Shown in pieces: positions 32,273-41,046 of a DNA stretch of 64,000 nucleotides (position 1 is its first letter; every line of letters begins with the position of its first letter). The notes below the pieces were generated by a model. It saw nothing but the letters and a program-made list of their open reading frames with translations. It was not told the DNA's origin and searched no databases. A program made the translations under genes and the position numbers. This DNA is from Deltaproteobacteria bacterium UBA6106. GTDB lineage: Bacteria > Desulfobacterota > Syntrophorhabdia > Syntrophorhabdales > Syntrophorhabdaceae. Location of the stretch: assembly GCA_002428485.1 (NCBI GenBank), contig DIWM01000035.1, forward strand, positions 29,404 to 93,403, read 5' to 3'.

Positions 32273-33256
32273 CTACGGAACGTACAACCCTATTGCCTTT
32301 CGCACCTCATCCATCGTCTGCTTCGCGATAACGCTGCATTCACTTGCGCCTTTTTTAAGGGCGTCGATGACATAGCCGGTGTGGTTCTTTAATGCAATGG
32401 CCTTCTCGCGGATCGGCGCCAGTTCTTTGTTGATATTTTCAAAGAGCATCTTCTTGCAGTCTATGCAGCCGATGGCAGCGGACCTGCAGCCCTTATCGAT
32501 CTCGAGAAGCATGGCGTTCCCCGAGAATGCCCTGTGTATTGTGTAGATGTTGCACACCTCCGGGTTGCCCGTATCGGAGCGCCTTACCCGGTTCACGTCC
32601 GTCACGGCTGTCCGCAGCTTTTCCCAGACATCCTTTTCTTCTTCCAGTATCCCGATGTAGTTATTAAGCGTCTTCGACATCTTTGCCTGGCCGTCTACGC
32701 CGAGGATCTTCGGCGCCCGGGAGAGTATCACCTGCGGTTCGGGAAAGATCTCGCCATATCTGGCGTTGAACTTTCGCGCTACCTCCCTCGACAGTTCAAC
32801 GTGCTGCACCTGGTCTTCACCGACGGGCACGAATCCGGCCTTATATATCAGGATGTCCGCAGCCTGGAGGACAGGGTAGCCCATGAGGCCCATATTGATA
32901 TTTCCCCGGTGCTGCTTCGATTTGTCCTTGAACTGGGTCATCCTCTCGAGTTCCCCGATGGGCGTTACGCAGTTGAATATCCATGTAAGCTCGGTGTGTT
33001 CGGGGACATGAGACTGGACGAATATTCTGCACTTTTCAGGCGACAACCCGCAGGCGATGAGGATGAGCGCCGTTTCAACGGAGCGCTGCTTGAGTTCGTC
33101 AATAGGGTATTCCACAGTGATAGCATGATAATCGACAACAGAGAAGATACAGTCATACTCCTCCATCAGATGGACCCACTGTCTGATGGCGCCGACATAG
33201 TTTCCCAGATGGATATCTCCGGTAGGCTGTATCCCGCTAAATATTATTCCTTTCAT
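32273..33256 (-). CDS. trpS: Tryptophanyl-tRNA synthetase
   Basis: Class I synthetase charging tRNA-Trp, 327 residues, normal length. The HIGH signature is GIQPTGDIHLGNYVGAI and the KMSKS loop is DGQAKMSKTLNNYI. The Trp-binding region (VDYHAIT, MGLMGYPVLQAADIL, GEDQVQHVELSREVA) is present. GGAGGG lies before the ATG at 33256. It stands alone, divergent from the CoA-transferase gene. Confidence 0.97.
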   Translation of the reverse strand: MKGIIFSGIQPTGDIHLGNYVGAIRQWVHLMEEYDCIFSVVDYHAITVEYPIDELKQRSVETALILIACGLSPEKCRIFVQSHVPEHTELTWIFNCVTPIGELERMTQFKDKSKQHRGNINMGLMGYPVLQAADILIYKAGFVPVGEDQVQHVELSREVARKFNARYGEIFPEPQVILSRAPKILGVDGQAKMSKTLNNYIGILEEEKDVWEKLRTAVTDVNRVRRSDTGNPEVCNIYTIHRAFSGNAMLLEIDKGCRSAAIGCIDCKKMLFENINKELAPIREKAIALKNHTGYVIDALKKGASECSVIAKQTMDEVRKAIGLYVP

Positions 33257-33412
33257 GGACCCTCCGAAACCACAGCTTTCAACGGCAAGTTTTCACTCAA
33301 GGGCCTTCAGGGAGCAGCGCCCCGTTGCGGCCAAAAGCTCAATAATAATAGATGAATGCTTGCGTTTCGTCTAATCTACAATAAAAAAGGGCCTAAATCA
33401 ATTGTTGTTTAT

Positions 33413-33426
33413 TTTTGTATACAAAA
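33413..33426. promoter_or_regulatory. Palindromic operator upstream of the CoA-transferase promoter
   Basis: TTTTGTATACAAAA is a perfect 14-bp palindrome directly upstream of the -35 box. A second copy of the core (TTGTATACAG, 33473-33482) lies downstream of the -10 box, so the promoter is bracketed. TTGTATACAA-type sites are typical of FCD-subfamily GntR repressors, and such a regulator is encoded at 34718. Confidence 0.65.
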
Positions 33427-33429
33427 TTC

Positions 33430-33458
33430 TTGACAATTATTTACAGTGATACTATAGT
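33430..33458 (+). promoter_or_regulatory. Promoter of the catabolic island
   Basis: A consensus TTGACA (33430-33435), a 17-bp spacer and TATAGT (33453-33458). Bracketed by GntR-type palindromes, it probably drives the CoA-transferase and regulator genes and perhaps more of the island. Confidence 0.72.
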
Positions 33459-33499
33459 TGAAATCAATCAAATTGTATACAGTATCCAAAGGAGGGCAC

Positions 33500-34699
33500 A
33501 TGGAAGACCATGAAATTTTTAAAAACATTACGGTTCTATCCCTTGAGCAGGCAACGGTTTTGCCATACCTCACATACAGGCTTTCCCTTGATGGGGCGAA
33601 TGTTATCCGCATGGAGCACCCCGTATACGGTGACCCGAACAGAAGGGTCGGCGAGAACAGGCTGAACGAAGACAGGATGTACACCTATTTTCTTGCCATT
33701 AACTGCAACAAGCAGGCAATTACCCTTGACCTCGGCGCGCCGGAGGGTCAAGAGATATTCAGGAAATTGCTCTTGGAATTGAACGTTGACGTATTTGCTA
33801 CAAACCAGCTCCCCCGGAACTATAAGAAGCTCGGGATCGACTATGAGACAGTAAAAACGATAAAAAAGGATATCATATGGGTAGGGCTGACGGGATTTGG
33901 CCCCGACAGCAACGAGGCGGCCTACGACCCGGTCCTGCAGGCGAGAAGCGGTTTGATGGACCTCACAGGGGACAGGGGTGGCCCGCCCTATGTCCTCTGC
34001 GTGCCGCTGCCCGACATGGGCACCAGCGAACACGCCTACGGGCTGGTCATGAAGGCCCTCTTCAAGCGTGCCATAACCGGGGAGGGGACAAGAATAGACC
34101 TCTCCATGTTCCAGAGTTCCGTTTCCTGGCTGACTGTCCCCATCACCCAGACAAAATCATTTAACAAAAAGATCACGAGGCGGGGCAATACCCACGAGTT
34201 TTTTGCTCCGGTGAGCGTTTACAAGACAAAGGATGGATATGCCTATATCGCCGTCGGAAACGACATCCAGTGGGAGAAAATGCTGCACATAGAAGGCTTT
34301 TCGGCCCTTGCTAAGCCCGAATACGGAAGGAACGAAGGCAGGATCAAGGATGTGGATAACCTGAACAAGGCTATTGAAGAGGGAACCCAGAGATACACAA
34401 CCGACGAGCTGATAGGATTATTCACCAATGCCACGATCCCCATCTCCAAGGTCAACTCCATCGGGGAAGTGCTGGAAGATCCACATATAAAGGATGAGAT
34501 ACTCACCTCTACCGACCCAAAGACAGGAACCACGATCTACCTTGCGCCCCCTCCGCTCACGAACAGCTATATCAAATCGATAGGGAAGAAGCTTCCCTTC
34601 CCTCCTCGCTTTGGCGAGCAGAACGAGGAGATTTACAACAAGAAACTCGGCTATTCGATGGAAAAGCTGGAGGAGCTGAAGTCCAAAGGAATTATCTAA
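33500..34699 (+). CDS. Family III CoA-transferase (CaiB/BaiF type)
   Basis: A 399-residue enzyme that moves CoA between carboxylic acids through enzyme-bound anhydrides. The N-terminal Rossmann part (ITVLSLEQATVLPYLTYRL, VIRMEHP) and the conserved LDL segment are present. The catalytic Asp is probably in CVPLPDMGTSEHA (about residue 172). In the context (hydantoinase, Mo hydroxylase, CoA ligase) it resembles the CoA-transferase of anaerobic indoleacetate degradation, which acts on a phenylsuccinate-type acid; the actual acid here is inferred. The frame extends upstream to 33458, but ATG 33500 follows AAGGAGG. Under GntR-type palindromes. Confidence 0.88.
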   Translation: MEDHEIFKNITVLSLEQATVLPYLTYRLSLDGANVIRMEHPVYGDPNRRVGENRLNEDRMYTYFLAINCNKQAITLDLGAPEGQEIFRKLLLELNVDVFATNQLPRNYKKLGIDYETVKTIKKDIIWVGLTGFGPDSNEAAYDPVLQARSGLMDLTGDRGGPPYVLCVPLPDMGTSEHAYGLVMKALFKRAITGEGTRIDLSMFQSSVSWLTVPITQTKSFNKKITRRGNTHEFFAPVSVYKTKDGYAYIAVGNDIQWEKMLHIEGFSALAKPEYGRNEGRIKDVDNLNKAIEEGTQRYTTDELIGLFTNATIPISKVNSIGEVLEDPHIKDEILTSTDPKTGTTIYLAPPPLTNSYIKSIGKKLPFPPRFGEQNEEIYNKKLGYSMEKLEELKSKGII

Positions 34700-34717
34700 C
34701 GCTACCCGGGGAGAGAT

Positions 34718-35434
34718 ATGGGAGCCCCATACGATCAGGCCGGCATCAGGAAAGGGAGGTTTTTAAGGGAGCAGGTATACAAAAACCTTAAGGCGTCTAT
34801 CCTGAACCAGACGCTGCCGCAGAACAAAAGGCTTGTGGAGGAAAGGCTCGCGGAGGAGCTGGGAACGAGCAGGACGCCTGTACGGGAAGCGATCCAAAAG
34901 CTTGAAAAAGAAGGGCTCATCTATAAGCTGTCCAAGGGCGGCTACGCGGTAAGCGCCATTAAGGAAGGGGACATTGAAGAGATCCTCGGCATTCGCAGCA
35001 TCCTCGAAGGCTATGCCGCACATCTTGCCACAACGAGAATCACAGACGAAGACATCGAATCACTTGAAGAGATCGTGAACAAGGAAGAGCAGTGCCTGAA
35101 CAGAGGGGACCAGGAGGGGTGCATAAACCTCAATACTGAATTTCACGACAGGCTCTACAGGTCTGCCCAGAACAAAAGACTTTACTCTATCATTAATGAC
35201 CTGAGAGACTATATCCATCGCTACAGGATCATTATTGGCAAGTATGAGGGCATAGCGGAGCTCTTCATGAAGGATCACCGCGAGATGGTAGCCCTTATGA
35301 GATCGAAACGCGCCGGCAAAGTAGAGAGGCTTATGCAAAGACACATTGCCCGCGGGAAGACGATCATTCTAAAGAGGATGAAAAAGGAAGCGCTGCAGCA
35401 GGGAGTCGACAAAAAAGGTTCTTCAAGGGGATGA
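34718..35434 (+). CDS. GntR family regulator, FCD subfamily
   Basis: A 238-residue regulator. The N-terminal winged helix has the GntR motif (RLVEERLAEELGTSRTPVREAIQKLEKEGLI). The C-terminal FCD domain is all-helical, with the metal-binding Asp/His residues in EFHDRLYR and the late HIARG. Such regulators bind organic acids or CoA precursors and usually repress neighbouring catabolic genes. It lies 18 bp after the CoA-transferase stop and probably controls the promoter at 33430 through the TTGTATACAA sites. The effector could be the pathway substrate. Confidence 0.92.
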   Translation: MGAPYDQAGIRKGRFLREQVYKNLKASILNQTLPQNKRLVEERLAEELGTSRTPVREAIQKLEKEGLIYKLSKGGYAVSAIKEGDIEEILGIRSILEGYAAHLATTRITDEDIESLEEIVNKEEQCLNRGDQEGCINLNTEFHDRLYRSAQNKRLYSIINDLRDYIHRYRIIIGKYEGIAELFMKDHREMVALMRSKRAGKVERLMQRHIARGKTIILKRMKKEALQQGVDKKGSSRG

Positions 35435-35546
35435 GGAGAGCGCCGCGTGCCGCGTCTTGTTGCAGCTGCAAGGCTCATGGCACGAAACCCTAAACAAATT
35501 TGAAATTCAAATTTTACGATCCGCATGACACTTTTGAACATTCAAT

Positions 35547-35680
35547 CCGGATGATTCCCCTCAGCTTGCTGCGGGGTAACACTGTTCCCTCTCCCCTCGC
35601 GGGAGAGGGTAGGGTGAGGGGGCATAATCATGCCGTTTCTATCCTCTGATACCTCGAAGCTTGCGGCGGGGTAGTTCATT
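35547..35680. repeat. Dispersed repeat copy 2
   Basis: Starts CCGGATGATTCCCCTCAGC and ends GTAGTTCATT. The core CCCTCTCCC-CTCGC-GGGAGAGGG is a perfect 9-bp hairpin followed by TAGGGTGAGGGGG. It matches copy 3 (46270) closely and copy 1 (7301) with more changes. It lies in the 303-bp gap between the GntR gene and hyuA. Permuted words with a 19-bp palindrome (AAATTTGAAATTCAAATTT, about 35498) precede it. Confidence 0.88.
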
Positions 35681-35737
35681 GTTGCTCCGAATTTGGATAT
35701 TCGGATTTTGTGCTTTAGTCACACCTTGGAGGTTATT

Positions 35738-37837
35738 ATGAACGATAAGTATTACCGGCTGGGCTGCGATATCGGCGGCACATTTACAGACTTTGTCCTG
35801 CTCAACGATCAAACCGGGGAGATAATGACCGGTAAATGCCTGACCACGCCCCAGGACCCTTCAGACGCAGTCGAAGAGGGGATCAGGGCGCTTGAGAAGG
35901 CAACGCCGGATTTCGTCGGGAAGCTCGACGAGCTGATCCATGGGACAACCCTCGTCATCAATTCCATTATCGAGAGAAAGGGCGCAAAAACGGGGCTCAT
36001 TACAACGCGAGGCTTCAGGGATGTCCTCGAGATCGGGCGGGAGATACGCTACGCCCCCTATGATATATTCGCCGAATTCCCTCAGCCCCTCGTTCCCAGG
36101 CGGTACCGGGTGGAGGTGGACGAGAGGATACGGAGCGACGGGAGCGTGCTTAAGGCGCTGGACAGGGAAGAGGCGCGGCGAGCGGTCAGGGCGCTCCTCA
36201 ATATGGGCATCGAATCGATCGCCGTCTGCCTTATAAATTCTTTTGAGAATTCCGTCCACGAAAAGATAATAGAAGAGGTTATCGCACAGGAGGCGCCGCA
36301 GGTCTCTGCTTCAATCTCATATCACGTCCTGCCGCAGATCAAGGAGTATGAACGGACGAGCACCACGGCGACGAATGCATACGTGAAACCGCTCACGGGG
36401 CGATACCTTTCAAAGCTGGCAGGAAGGCTTCAGTCGATCGGTTTTAAAGGCAAGCTCTTTATCATGCTTTCAAGCGGAGGAGTCACCTCTGTAGAAACAG
36501 CGGCTGAATTTCCCGTCCGGATCATTGAATCGGGGCCGACAGCGGCAGTGATCGCCGGTCAGTATTACGGCAAGCACTTCAATATCCCCGAGATGTTCTG
36601 TTTCGATATGGGAGGGACGACCGCGAAGTCCTGCCTCATCCAGAAAGGGGTTGCAGGCGTTGTCCCGACGTTCGAAGTGGGAAGGGTGCAGAGATTCATG
36701 AAGGGCAGCGGCCTTACTATCCAGGTGCCGGTCGTAGATCTTATGGAGATCGGAGCCGGCGGCGGGAGCATTGCGAAGGTGAGTAAGCTCGGCACCCTTC
36801 AGGTCGGACCGGAAAGCTCGGGCGCTGAGCCGGGCCCCATCTGTTACGGGCGGGGAGGCGCTGACTCGTGCGTGACGGACGCCGACCTCCTGCTCGGCTA
36901 TCTCGATGAGAACTATTTCCTTGGGGGAACGATGAAGCTCGACAAGGAAGGAGCACGGCGCGGCGTTGAGGAGAAGGTCGCAAAGCCTCTCGGGGTCTCA
37001 TTCATCCAGGCCGTGTGGGGGATACATGACCTTATCAATGAGACGATGGCGGCCGCAGCAAAGACACATATAGCGGAAAAAGGCGGAAACCCGAAGATCG
37101 TAACGATAGCCGCTTTCGGAGGGGCTGGGCCTGTTCATGCCTATGGATTGGCAAAGAAACTGGGGGCCCCCCGCATGCTTGTGCCGCCCAACGCAGGGGT
37201 AGGATCAGCGATGGGGTTTTTCACCGCTCCACGCGCCTTTGACCTGCTCCGGAGCCACAAGGCCTCCCTCGCCAATGCCGCCTTTGCCGGGATAGAGGAT
37301 ATCTTTAGAGGGCTTGAAGCGGATGCGGCGAAGATCCTGAAGAAGGAGGCGGCCGATGATACGATCCAATATGCACGCTCCATAGACATGCGCTTCGTAG
37401 GACAGGGATCAGAGATGAACATCCCTGTATCTGCAGGAGATTTTACAAAATTCCGGAGAGAGGAGATCAGGCGGTTCTTTGACGATGCCTATGAGAAGCT
37501 CTACGGCAGGACATATCCCGACTCCGAAGTGGAATTCATTAATTTTAAGGTCAGGGCAAGCCTCCCTGAGCGGCTCCTGCAGTTGCCGAAACTCCGTAAA
37601 AAGAAAGGACAGACGATCAAGGCGGCGATCAAGGGGCAGCGACCCGCCTACTCACCCATTGCCAAGGATTTTATATCCTATACGGTATATGACCGGTATA
37701 AGCTCTTTCCAGAGGCAAGCTTTCAGGGTCCGGCAATTATCGAAGAGAAGGAGTCGACCCTCATAGTCGGCGAGGACGCAAAGGTCAAGGTAGATAATTT
37801 CGGATTTCTCTGGATCGACCTTAAGGAGGTGAAATAA
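35738..37837 (+). CDS. Hydantoinase/oxoprolinase-type subunit A
   Basis: Large A subunit of an ATP-dependent amidohydrolase or carboxylase of the HyuA/5-oxoprolinase/acetone-carboxylase family, 699 residues. The actin-like ATPase region begins RLGCDIGGTFTDFVLL and continues HGTTLVINSIIERKG; the central MFCFDMGGTTAKSCL is the second phosphate loop. Such enzymes spend ATP to open or carboxylate rings and ketones. Here, next to a Mo hydroxylase, opening of an oxidised N-heterocycle (2-oxo-indole-like lactam) is the favoured role, inferred from context. The ATG at 35738 follows TTGGAGG. It shares one base with the B-subunit gene (TAATG). Confidence 0.9.
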   Translation: MNDKYYRLGCDIGGTFTDFVLLNDQTGEIMTGKCLTTPQDPSDAVEEGIRALEKATPDFVGKLDELIHGTTLVINSIIERKGAKTGLITTRGFRDVLEIGREIRYAPYDIFAEFPQPLVPRRYRVEVDERIRSDGSVLKALDREEARRAVRALLNMGIESIAVCLINSFENSVHEKIIEEVIAQEAPQVSASISYHVLPQIKEYERTSTTATNAYVKPLTGRYLSKLAGRLQSIGFKGKLFIMLSSGGVTSVETAAEFPVRIIESGPTAAVIAGQYYGKHFNIPEMFCFDMGGTTAKSCLIQKGVAGVVPTFEVGRVQRFMKGSGLTIQVPVVDLMEIGAGGGSIAKVSKLGTLQVGPESSGAEPGPICYGRGGADSCVTDADLLLGYLDENYFLGGTMKLDKEGARRGVEEKVAKPLGVSFIQAVWGIHDLINETMAAAAKTHIAEKGGNPKIVTIAAFGGAGPVHAYGLAKKLGAPRMLVPPNAGVGSAMGFFTAPRAFDLLRSHKASLANAAFAGIEDIFRGLEADAAKILKKEAADDTIQYARSIDMRFVGQGSEMNIPVSAGDFTKFRREEIRRFFDDAYEKLYGRTYPDSEVEFINFKVRASLPERLLQLPKLRKKKGQTIKAAIKGQRPAYSPIAKDFISYTVYDRYKLFPEASFQGPAIIEEKESTLIVGEDAKVKVDNFGFLWIDLKEVK

Positions 37838-39546
37838 TGGGCCGCACATTTGATCCGATCACATTAGAGATCCTGTGGCGAAGGCTTATTTCTATCGTTG
37901 ACGAGGCAGACTCAAGCGTTGCCCGTACAGCCTTTTCGAGCCTGCTCAGAGACGCCCACGACTATACCTGTATGTTCACCGACAGGTTCGGCAGGGAACT
38001 GGCGCAGGGAACCTTCGCAACACCGGGACAGTCAGGGGCGATGGCGCTGGGGATCAAAAACCTCGTGAACAAGTTCCCGCTGGATTATTACAAGCCGGGC
38101 GACATATTCATTACGAACGATCCCTGGGCGCTGGCAGGCCACCTTAACGATGTCTGCGTCATGAGCCCCATCTTTTACAAGGATCAACCGGTAGCCTTTA
38201 CCGCCTGTGTGTTCCATCACTCCGATGTCGGCGGCAGGGTTGCCTCTGATAACCACGACGTCTTCGAGGAAGGGCTTTTTATTCCCCTGGTAAAGCTCTA
38301 TCAAGGAGGCGTCCTCAACGAACCGGTACTTGACATGATCCGGTGGAACGTGCGGACCTCCGACGAGGTCATCGGCGATATCCGGTCACAGATTGCAGCA
38401 AACCATGTATGCGCCGAGAAGGTGCGCCAGATGCTCAAGGAGAGCGACCTTGGCAACCTCGATGACCTGGCGGACCAGATCATAGGTCTCACAGAGAAAA
38501 GCATCAGGGAAGAGATTGGAAAAATCCCTGACGGCGTCTATCACGCCAAAGGGATAATCGAGCAGACAAAGGGTAAAGAGGATATTGTTATCCAGGCATC
38601 CGTTAAGGTCGAGGGCAGCGATATCCTTGTAGACCTCTCAGGCTCCTCTCCCCAGGTAGACTGGGGCGGCAATGTGGTATTCAACTTCACCTATGCCTAT
38701 GTCTTTATGGCAATTAAAAGCATGTTCGCGCCGGACATTCCCAATAACGACGGCTGTGCCAAGCCCATCGTACTATCAGCCCCTGAAGGGAGTGTCGTGA
38801 ACTGCAAATTTCCCGCTGCCGTAGCTGCCCGGATGCAGATAGGTCACTTCATGACCGAGGTGATTTACCGGGCCCTCTCCGGTGTTTTGCCCAAAAGCGT
38901 TATTGCAGGGTCAGGCGGTACCCCTGCGGCGATGAACGTGTTCTACGGAAAAAGGCAGAACGGCAAGCAGTGGCATTCCGTGATTATTCGTGGAGGCGGC
39001 ATGGGGGCAGGCGCTGCCAATGACGGCAACTACGTTTACATCTTTCCTGCCAACGGCGCCAATACGCCGGTCGAGATATTTGAAAGCGACACGCCGCTGA
39101 TCGTAGGAAAGAGGGAACTCATCAGCGATTCCGGCGGTCCCGGCAGGATGAAAGGAGGACTTGGAAAAAGTGAGGTCTTCAGGATACCTGATGACGAGTA
39201 CGCCCCGATCCCCCCTGTCAACCTGGGTATCCAGGCGGGAAGGTACGTCTATCCGGCAGAGGGACTTTTTGACGGGAAAACAGGCGCCAAGGGGCGGTTC
39301 ATCGTTAACGATACGCCGGGGAACCCTTACGGCCTAACGCAGTTGAAGCCCGGCGATGTGGTGACCATCGATGCCCCCGGCGGCGGAGGATACGGCAACC
39401 CGCTTGAACGTGATCCGGAGTTGGTGGTCAATGACGTGATCGAAGGCTATATCAGTATTGAAAGCGCGCGAAAGGACTACGGCGTGGCCGTAGACCCGGT
39501 TACCTTTGAAATAAATGAAGCAGAAACGAAGAAATTAAGAGGCTGA
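37837..39546 (+). CDS. Hydantoinase-type subunit B
   Basis: B subunit partner of the preceding protein, 569 residues. It starts with the family pattern FDPITLEILWRRLISIVDEAD, followed by RDAHDYTCMFTDRFG, the conserved GDIFITNDPWALAGHLND and the metal/ligand region HHSDVGG, and later GPGRMKGGLG and APGGGGYGNPLERDPE. The A/B pair is complete and co-translated by TAATG overlap. No gamma subunit of acetone carboxylase or acetophenone carboxylase type follows, which argues for ring hydrolysis rather than ketone carboxylation. Confidence 0.9.
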   Translation: MGRTFDPITLEILWRRLISIVDEADSSVARTAFSSLLRDAHDYTCMFTDRFGRELAQGTFATPGQSGAMALGIKNLVNKFPLDYYKPGDIFITNDPWALAGHLNDVCVMSPIFYKDQPVAFTACVFHHSDVGGRVASDNHDVFEEGLFIPLVKLYQGGVLNEPVLDMIRWNVRTSDEVIGDIRSQIAANHVCAEKVRQMLKESDLGNLDDLADQIIGLTEKSIREEIGKIPDGVYHAKGIIEQTKGKEDIVIQASVKVEGSDILVDLSGSSPQVDWGGNVVFNFTYAYVFMAIKSMFAPDIPNNDGCAKPIVLSAPEGSVVNCKFPAAVAARMQIGHFMTEVIYRALSGVLPKSVIAGSGGTPAAMNVFYGKRQNGKQWHSVIIRGGGMGAGAANDGNYVYIFPANGANTPVEIFESDTPLIVGKRELISDSGGPGRMKGGLGKSEVFRIPDDEYAPIPPVNLGIQAGRYVYPAEGLFDGKTGAKGRFIVNDTPGNPYGLTQLKPGDVVTIDAPGGGGYGNPLERDPELVVNDVIEGYISIESARKDYGVAVDPVTFEINEAETKKLRG

Positions 39547-39708
39547 CGATAAAAGCAGTGAAGCACAAAACCGGCTCATGGCTGATAGCTCATAGAACAA
39601 AAGAGGTTAGGTAAAGGGGATATAAAAGGCAGGAGGCCGCCACAACGAAAAGAACTTTAACAGATTTTAAGTATATGCTTGACAAACTTCATTAGAAGAG
39701 GAGGTACG

Positions 39709-41010
39709 ATGAAGAAGAGGTTTGATGCGAAGGTGAAAACGGAAAAGGAACTGAAGGCACTACAGCTTGAGGGTTTGCAGTGGACGGTAAACCATGCGTA
39801 CAAAGGGTCGGAGCATTATAAGAAAAAGCTCGACGAAGCAAAGGTAAAGCCACGGGATATTAAAACCCTCGATGATATACGAAGGCTGCCGTTCACTACA
39901 AGCAAGGACCTGCAGGCAGGTTATCCTTTCCCGCTCAGGAGCATCCCTTTTGAAAAGATAGTCCGCATCCATGCATCCAGCGGTACTACCGGCAAGAGAA
40001 AGGTGCTGTGCTATACGGCAAAGGACGTTGATGACTGGGCGAACATGTTCGCACGCTGCTATGAATATGCAGGGTGTACGCTCGAGGACCGGATACAGAT
40101 TGCCGTCGGGTACGGGGTGTGGACGGCAGGATGGGGCTTCCAGAACGGATGCGAGCGTTTCGGCGCCATGTCGATCCCGATCGGTCCGGGGAACATCGAT
40201 ATGCAGCTCCAGTTCCTGGAGGACTTTCAGACCACCGCCATGTGCTGCACTGCGTCCATGGGCCTTCTCATGGCCGAGGAGATCGACAAGAACGGCCTTC
40301 GCAGCAAGATTGCCCTGAGGAAGATGATATTCGGATCCGAGCGGAGCAGCGACGCAATGAGAAAACGCATCTCAGACCTTTCGGGCGTGGCGATGGAGGA
40401 GCTCTATGACATCCCCGGGATGACAGAGCTCTACGGGCCCGGAACCGGGCTTGACTGCAAGTACCATACTGGTATCCATTACTGGGCCGACTATTACATA
40501 CTGGAGATCCTCAACCCCGAGACCCTGGAGCCGGTCCCAGAAGGGGAAGAAGGCGAAATGGTCGTCACGACTTTGCGAAAAGAGGCGGCGCCGCTCATCC
40601 GGTACAGGACGCGGGACATCACGAGGATCATGCCGGGCAAGTGCCCTTGCGGAAGCCTTATGCCGAGGCACGACAGGCTCCTCGGCAGGTCTGACGACAT
40701 GTTCATCTTCCGGGCTGTTAATATCTACCCGAGCCATATCGATGAGATCCTTTCAAAGATGAAAGGGGTGGGGAGCGAGTACCAGATCATTCTCTACAGG
40801 AAGGAAAGCGGCAAGGACCACATGCTCATCAAAGTAGAACGTGCCAAGGGCCTTTCAAAGGACAAAGAAGAAGACAAGCACATCAGAAAGGATATTGAAC
40901 AGGCGATCAAGAAACAGATCATGGTCAGCTGCGACGTCGATGTTGTGAGCTATGGAGAGCTGCCGAGGTCGGAGAGAAAGACGAAGAGGGTATTTGACAA
41001 CAGGGATTGA
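39709..41010 (+). CDS. Phenylacetate-CoA ligase-like (PaaK family) CoA ligase
   Basis: An ATP-dependent aryl-acid CoA ligase (AMP-forming) of 433 residues. The AMP-binding loop is HASSGTTGKRKVL; other conserved pieces are IPGMTELYGPG and IRYRTRDITRIMPGKCPCG. The last 100 residues form the mobile lid domain, RSDDMFIFRAVNIYPSHID. PaaK relatives activate phenylacetate, indoleacetate and similar acids. In the island it is the candidate for indoleacetate- or another heteroaryl-acetate-CoA ligase. The ATG at 39709 follows GAGGAGG. Downstream the Mo-hydroxylase genes begin after 36 bp. Confidence 0.92.
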   Translation: MKKRFDAKVKTEKELKALQLEGLQWTVNHAYKGSEHYKKKLDEAKVKPRDIKTLDDIRRLPFTTSKDLQAGYPFPLRSIPFEKIVRIHASSGTTGKRKVLCYTAKDVDDWANMFARCYEYAGCTLEDRIQIAVGYGVWTAGWGFQNGCERFGAMSIPIGPGNIDMQLQFLEDFQTTAMCCTASMGLLMAEEIDKNGLRSKIALRKMIFGSERSSDAMRKRISDLSGVAMEELYDIPGMTELYGPGTGLDCKYHTGIHYWADYYILEILNPETLEPVPEGEEGEMVVTTLRKEAAPLIRYRTRDITRIMPGKCPCGSLMPRHDRLLGRSDDMFIFRAVNIYPSHIDEILSKMKGVGSEYQIILYRKESGKDHMLIKVERAKGLSKDKEEDKHIRKDIEQAIKKQIMVSCDVDVVSYGELPRSERKTKRVFDNRD

Positions 41011-41046
41011 AACATTCTCAACAATAAAGCAATAAAGGAGGTCATT

